Shown: positions 6,406 to 8,416 of the stretch, piece by piece
How positions within the stretch are numbered: position 1 is the first letter of the stretch
Layout of the letters: each line of letters begins with the position of its first letter
DNA from: an uncultured Planctomycetaceae bacterium
GTDB taxonomy: Bacteria; Planctomycetota; Planctomycetia; Pirellulales; Thermoguttaceae
Length of the DNA: 8,416 bases
Assembly (NCBI GenBank): GCA_947307005.1
Contig: CAMZHY010000141.1
Location: forward strand, 1-8,416
Direction of reading: 5' to 3'
The notes under the pieces: model-generated
Seen by the model: the letters and a program-made list of their open reading frames with translations, nothing else
Told to the model about the DNA's origin: nothing
Databases searched by the model: none
Program-made: the position numbers and the translations under genes

Positions 6406-6960
6406 ATGAGCGACCACGAACTGATCAGACAAACGCTTAATGGCGATCGCGAGGCCTTCGGGATTCTTGCAGTCAAGTATCAGGAACGCGTCTACAACCT
6501 TGTGTTTGCAATCGTCAAACACAGGGAAGACGCCGAGGACGCGACGCAGGAGACGTTTCTCCAAGCGTTGACTCATCTTTCCGGCTTCCGCCAGACGAGT
6601 CAATTTTACACTTGGCTTTACCGGATCGCGTACAACAGCGCCGTTGGAACGTTGCGCCGTCGCAGGTCCTTCATGTCAATCGAAAAGATTTCGGAGGAGG
6701 CCGGCGACGCGTTCTCGGCTGACGTGGAGGCGCCCGACGCCCAGATGATTCGCGAAGACGACGCGAGAATCGTCCGCGAGGCGGTTGACAAACTTCCCGA
6801 CGAGTATCGCATTCCGCTCGTCATGCGCGAGTTTGTCGGCGCGAGCTACGAAGAGATTGCGCAGTCGCTCGCGATTCCGGTGGGCACGGTTCGCAGTCGT
6901 CTTCATCGCGCTCGGGCGTCCCTGAAAGGGGAGCTTGGACGGGTCGGCTACGCGCCCTGA
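6406..6960 (+). CDS. RNA polymerase ECF sigma factor, RpoE-like
   Basis: A 184-residue sigma-70 family protein of the extracytoplasmic-function type, which directs RNA polymerase to stress promoters. Region 2 spans about residues 10-88: AFGILAVKYQERVYNLVF is region 2.1, EDAEDATQETFLQAL is region 2.2, and FYTWLYRIAYNSAVGTLRRR covers 2.3-2.4 and is very close to the E. coli RpoE FYTWLYRIA motif. A short acidic linker (about 97-122) follows, then region 4 at about 125-178 with the helix-turn-helix ASYEEIAQSLAIPVGTVRSR and the LHRARASLKGEL tail. Regions 1 and 3 are absent and there is no C-terminal extension, as is usual for this class. The ATG at 6406 has GAGGGAG 7 bases ahead. The membrane anti-sigma gene follows 118 bases downstream, the standard partner arrangement, so the protein is presumably held inactive at the inner membrane until an envelope signal frees it. 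Confidence 0.93.
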   Translation: MSDHELIRQTLNGDREAFGILAVKYQERVYNLVFAIVKHREDAEDATQETFLQALTHLSGFRQTSQFYTWLYRIAYNSAVGTLRRRRSFMSIEKISEEAGDAFSADVEAPDAQMIREDDARIVREAVDKLPDEYRIPLVMREFVGASYEEIAQSLAIPVGTVRSRLHRARASLKGELGRVGYAP

Positions 6961-7078
6961 TTGGCGAAATGTGTAAAATCGACGAGTCTACGACGCATGG
7001 AAACGAGTTTTAACGGCTCGCATGAGATCCAATCCGGAGTCGCGCGGCGCCGGAGTAGATTGTCGAGGAACGTCGATA

Positions 7079-7915
7079 ATGAAAATTTCAGATTGGAACG
7101 AAGTTTCAGACTCCTTCGTCGACGGAGAGCTTTCCGACGAGGAAAAGTCTCAAGTCTCCGGACGCGCGTCGTCGGACGCCGCGTTGCGCGAGGAAATCGA
7201 GTGGGCGTCGGAGCTTCATGAGAAGCTTGCTCAGGTCGCTCGCGTTGGACGGCCTCTTCCCGACGGCTTTTCCGACCGTCTTTTGAAAGCGTTGAACGAC
7301 AGCCCCGCGTGGAGTCAATACGGCGGCGCGGTCGGACCTGAGCGCGCTGAACCGCGCGCTTGGCGGCGAGCTTTTCCGATTCTCGTCGCGGCCTGCGTTG
7401 TCGTCGCGGTTGTCGCGGCGGCTGTCGCGGGATTCGCCAACCTTCGCAAAAGCGTTGAGGCGCCGGAGAACAAAGGCTGGCTTGCGGAACATGATTCTAC
7501 TCCCGTCGCGATTCCCGAGTTCGAGACTCAACCGCTCATTATGACCCCTTCTCCGGAAGGGAACGCCCCCGAGTCGGTCGCGACCAAACCTTCGCAGAGT
7601 CAACTCTGGACGGTCGTTTCATTCAACGACGAGTCGCAGCTTGAGGAGCGCGTTTTTAAGTTCCAGCAGTCGTGCAAGGAACAAAAGGTCGACTTTAAGA
7701 AGTTCGGCGGCGATCGCGAGTTCCTTCTTGAACGCGTGAAACCTTCCCAGTGGCGAGTCGTTTCCGAAGGGTTCGCCGATTCGTCGGTCTCGATCAAGAC
7801 TTCCGAGGCGTTGACGAAGTGGGGCGCGGCGAAGGACGAGAGCGTTAAAACGAAAAACCTCCGAGTCACGTTCGACGCGACGAGCGTCGGGGATTCGGAA
7901 AGAATAGAAGAATGA
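7079..7915 (+). CDS. RseA-like single-pass membrane anti-sigma factor
   Basis: A 278-residue protein with the layout of a membrane anti-sigma factor. The cytoplasmic N-terminus (1-98) opens with ISDWNEVSDSFVDGELSDEE; the SxFVDGEL element is typical of the N-terminal sigma-binding domain of RseA-type proteins. One membrane helix lies at about 99-120 (FPILVAACVVVAVVAAAVAG) after the basic PRAWRR. A Pro/Ser-rich stretch (about 125-172) and a small periplasmic domain (about 174-266, with LWTVVSFNDESQLEERVFKF and PSQWRVVSEGFA) follow. There is no HxxxCxxC motif, so it is not a zinc-binding anti-sigma factor. The start at 7079 is chosen because GAGGA (7065-7069) lies 9 bases ahead and the sigma-binding motif follows at once; an in-frame ATG at 7022 has no ribosome site and would add 19 residues of unlikely composition. 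Pairing with the upstream sigma factor is inferred from gene order. The periplasmic domain is not recognised and is the probable stress sensor or protease target. Confidence 0.85.
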   Translation: MKISDWNEVSDSFVDGELSDEEKSQVSGRASSDAALREEIEWASELHEKLAQVARVGRPLPDGFSDRLLKALNDSPAWSQYGGAVGPERAEPRAWRRAFPILVAACVVVAVVAAAVAGFANLRKSVEAPENKGWLAEHDSTPVAIPEFETQPLIMTPSPEGNAPESVATKPSQSQLWTVVSFNDESQLEERVFKFQQSCKEQKVDFKKFGGDREFLLERVKPSQWRVVSEGFADSSVSIKTSEALTKWGAAKDESVKTKNLRVTFDATSVGDSERIEE

Positions 7916-7978
7916 CGGCGCCCGAATGCGGATACCGGGCGGGCGCCGCCGCGAAAACGCGGCGCCGGGGACGGCGCC
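7916..7978 (+). terminator. Cluster of GC-rich hairpins after the anti-sigma gene
   Basis: Starting at the base after the TGA stop codon, CGGCGCCCG (7916-7924) pairs perfectly with CGGGCGCCG (7940-7948), giving 9 bp around a 15-nt loop. Next, CGCCGCG (7947-7953) pairs with CGCGGCG (7958-7964) around an AAAA tetraloop. A further GGCGCC (7961-7966) can pair with GGCGCC (7973-7978). These helices overlap, so they are alternatives rather than all simultaneous. No T-run follows directly, so it is not a textbook intrinsic terminator. The position suggests transcript-end stabilisation or a U-less terminator for the sigma/anti-sigma operon. Confidence 0.5.
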
Positions 7979-8049
7979 GAGATTGTGGGAAACTACGAGT
8001 CCTCGGCGTTTGAAATTTCCGAAAATGCCAAATTTTTTGCGGAATACGC

Positions 8050-8078
8050 TTGAAAAGAGCCGCCCGGTCGTGTATCCT
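8050..8078 (+). promoter_or_regulatory. Candidate sigma-70 promoter for the DUF1559 gene
   Basis: TTGAAA (8050-8055) matches 5 of 6 bases of the -35 box and TATCCT (8073-8078) matches 4 of 6 of the -10 box, with the ideal 17-base spacer. Initiation would fall near 8085, giving a leader of about 200 bases before ATG 8285. It is the best promoter match in the 369 bases between the anti-sigma gene and this one. Confidence 0.5.
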
Positions 8079-8081
8079 TGT

Positions 8082-8124
8082 AGCTTAGCGCGTTGTTTTT
8101 ACGACCGTTTGAGCATAGCGCGTT
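8082..8124 (+). repeat. 13-bp direct repeat 30 bp apart at the predicted start site
   Basis: AGCTTAGCGCGTT (8082-8094) and AGCATAGCGCGTT (8112-8124) differ at one base and are 30 bp apart, close to three helical turns. Both are followed by T-rich sequence. The first copy overlaps the predicted transcription start. The layout suits a pair of regulator sites on one face of the DNA, or a duplicated leader motif; no known operator was recognised. Confidence 0.4.
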
Positions 8125-8136
8125 CGGTTTTCGGCG

Positions 8137-8154
8137 CGCGATGATTTAATCGCG
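8137..8154 (+). other. Hairpin in the leader of the DUF1559 gene
   Basis: CGCGAT (8137-8142) and ATCGCG (8149-8154) form a perfect 6-bp stem around the 6-nt loop GATTTA, about 130 bases before the start codon. No T-run follows. The rest of the leader to 8284 holds no recognisable riboswitch; the ribosome site AAAGGA lies at 8271-8276. Confidence 0.25.
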
Positions 8155-8284
8155 GCGGTTTCGCTGCGGGTTTATCGAAATCGTTATCATATTTCAAGGG
8201 CAAAGTCATCCCCCCGCGCGCGGATTGGCGCTCGCCGATAGGCTGTTCCTACCGCGTCGCTCTGTTCTGTAAAGGAAAAGAGAA

Positions 8285-8416
8285 ATGAAAAGAACGTCCA
8301 AAGCAGGTTTTACCCTCATCGAGTTGCTGGTCGTGATCTCGATCATCGGCATGCTCGCAGGTCTTATGCTCCCCGCCGTCCAGTCTGCTCGCGAGCAGGG
8401 GCGCCGCACCACGTGC
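8285..8416 (+). CDS. DUF1559 prepilin-type protein, 3' truncated
   Basis: The first 44 codons of a gene running off the right edge. The N-terminus MKRTSKAG is a short basic leader ending in glycine, followed by FTLIELLVVISIIGMLAGLM, a class III (type IV pilin-like) signal in which a prepilin peptidase would cut after G8 and methylate F9; E13 is the conserved +5 glutamate. LPAVQSAREQGRRTTC follows, the characteristic post-helix sequence of the DUF1559 (SBP_bac_10) proteins found in dozens to hundreds of copies in planctomycete genomes. They are presumed to be envelope or pseudopilus-like components, with no established biochemical role. The ATG at 8285 is preceded by AAAGGA with an 8-base gap. 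The C-terminal features that would confirm the family are outside the window. Confidence 0.88.
   Translation, partial: MKRTSKAGFTLIELLVVISIIGMLAGLMLPAVQSAREQGRRTTC

Noticed and set aside
7022..7078. Upstream ATG for the anti-sigma gene
   Set aside because: No Shine-Dalgarno sequence is present and the added residues do not look like part of the sigma-binding domain; ATG 7079 has GAGGA at a workable distance.
7926..8144. 72-codon open frame after the anti-sigma gene
   Set aside because: It runs through the hairpin cluster and the predicted promoter, is rich in Arg and Pro as expected for chance GC-rich frames, and has no ribosome site.

Overview
The window reads like a chromosomal segment of a planctomycete. 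The best single pointer is the truncated gene at the right edge: a prepilin-type N-terminus (KAGFTLIELLVVISIIGMLA) running into LPAVQSAREQGRR, the signature opening of the DUF1559 pseudopilin-like proteins that are greatly expanded in Planctomycetota. A very long AsmA-like protein and an RpoE-like ECF sigma factor with a membrane anti-sigma factor fit the same group. Coding DNA is rich in CG-containing words (GTCG, CGAC, GACG); this is an impression by eye, not a computed statistic. No tRNA, rRNA, CRISPR array, insertion sequence or transposase was seen.

Layout. (1) 1-563, + strand: the C-terminal part of a protein whose ending resembles the DUF6055 family. (2) 564-839: a convergent intergenic region holding a long perfect hairpin (749-796), probably a terminator. 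(3) 840-1721, - strand: an RNase Z-like metallo-beta-lactamase-fold hydrolase with its metal-binding motifs intact. (4) 1839-5753, - strand: a 1304-residue AsmA-like, inner-membrane-anchored protein, 117 bases upstream of the RNase Z-like gene and possibly co-transcribed with it. (5) 5754-6405: a 652-base divergent intergenic region with an AT-rich tract, an 18-bp perfect palindrome, a 28-codon small ORF with a strong Shine-Dalgarno sequence, and a very good sigma-E-type promoter just before the sigma gene. (6) 6406-6960 and 7079-7915, + strand: an ECF sigma factor and a single-pass membrane anti-sigma factor of the RseA-like (zinc-free) layout. (7) 7916-8284: a cluster of GC-rich hairpins, then a plausible housekeeping promoter with a 13-bp direct repeat and a leader of about 200 bases. 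(8) 8285-8416: start of the DUF1559 prepilin-like protein, cut by the window edge.

How they may work together (inference): the sigma/anti-sigma pair looks like an autoregulated envelope-stress switch, because the GGAACTT-N16-GTCTCA promoter in front of the sigma gene is what an RpoE-like sigma factor would be expected to read. The divergent AsmA-like gene encodes an envelope protein of a class linked to lipid and outer-membrane homeostasis, so a regulatory link across the shared intergenic region is plausible, though no sigma-E-type promoter was seen on the AsmA side. The most novel-looking part is the sigma-gene leader (about 6060-6405). No complete new system such as defence, a biosynthetic cluster or a mobile element is evident.
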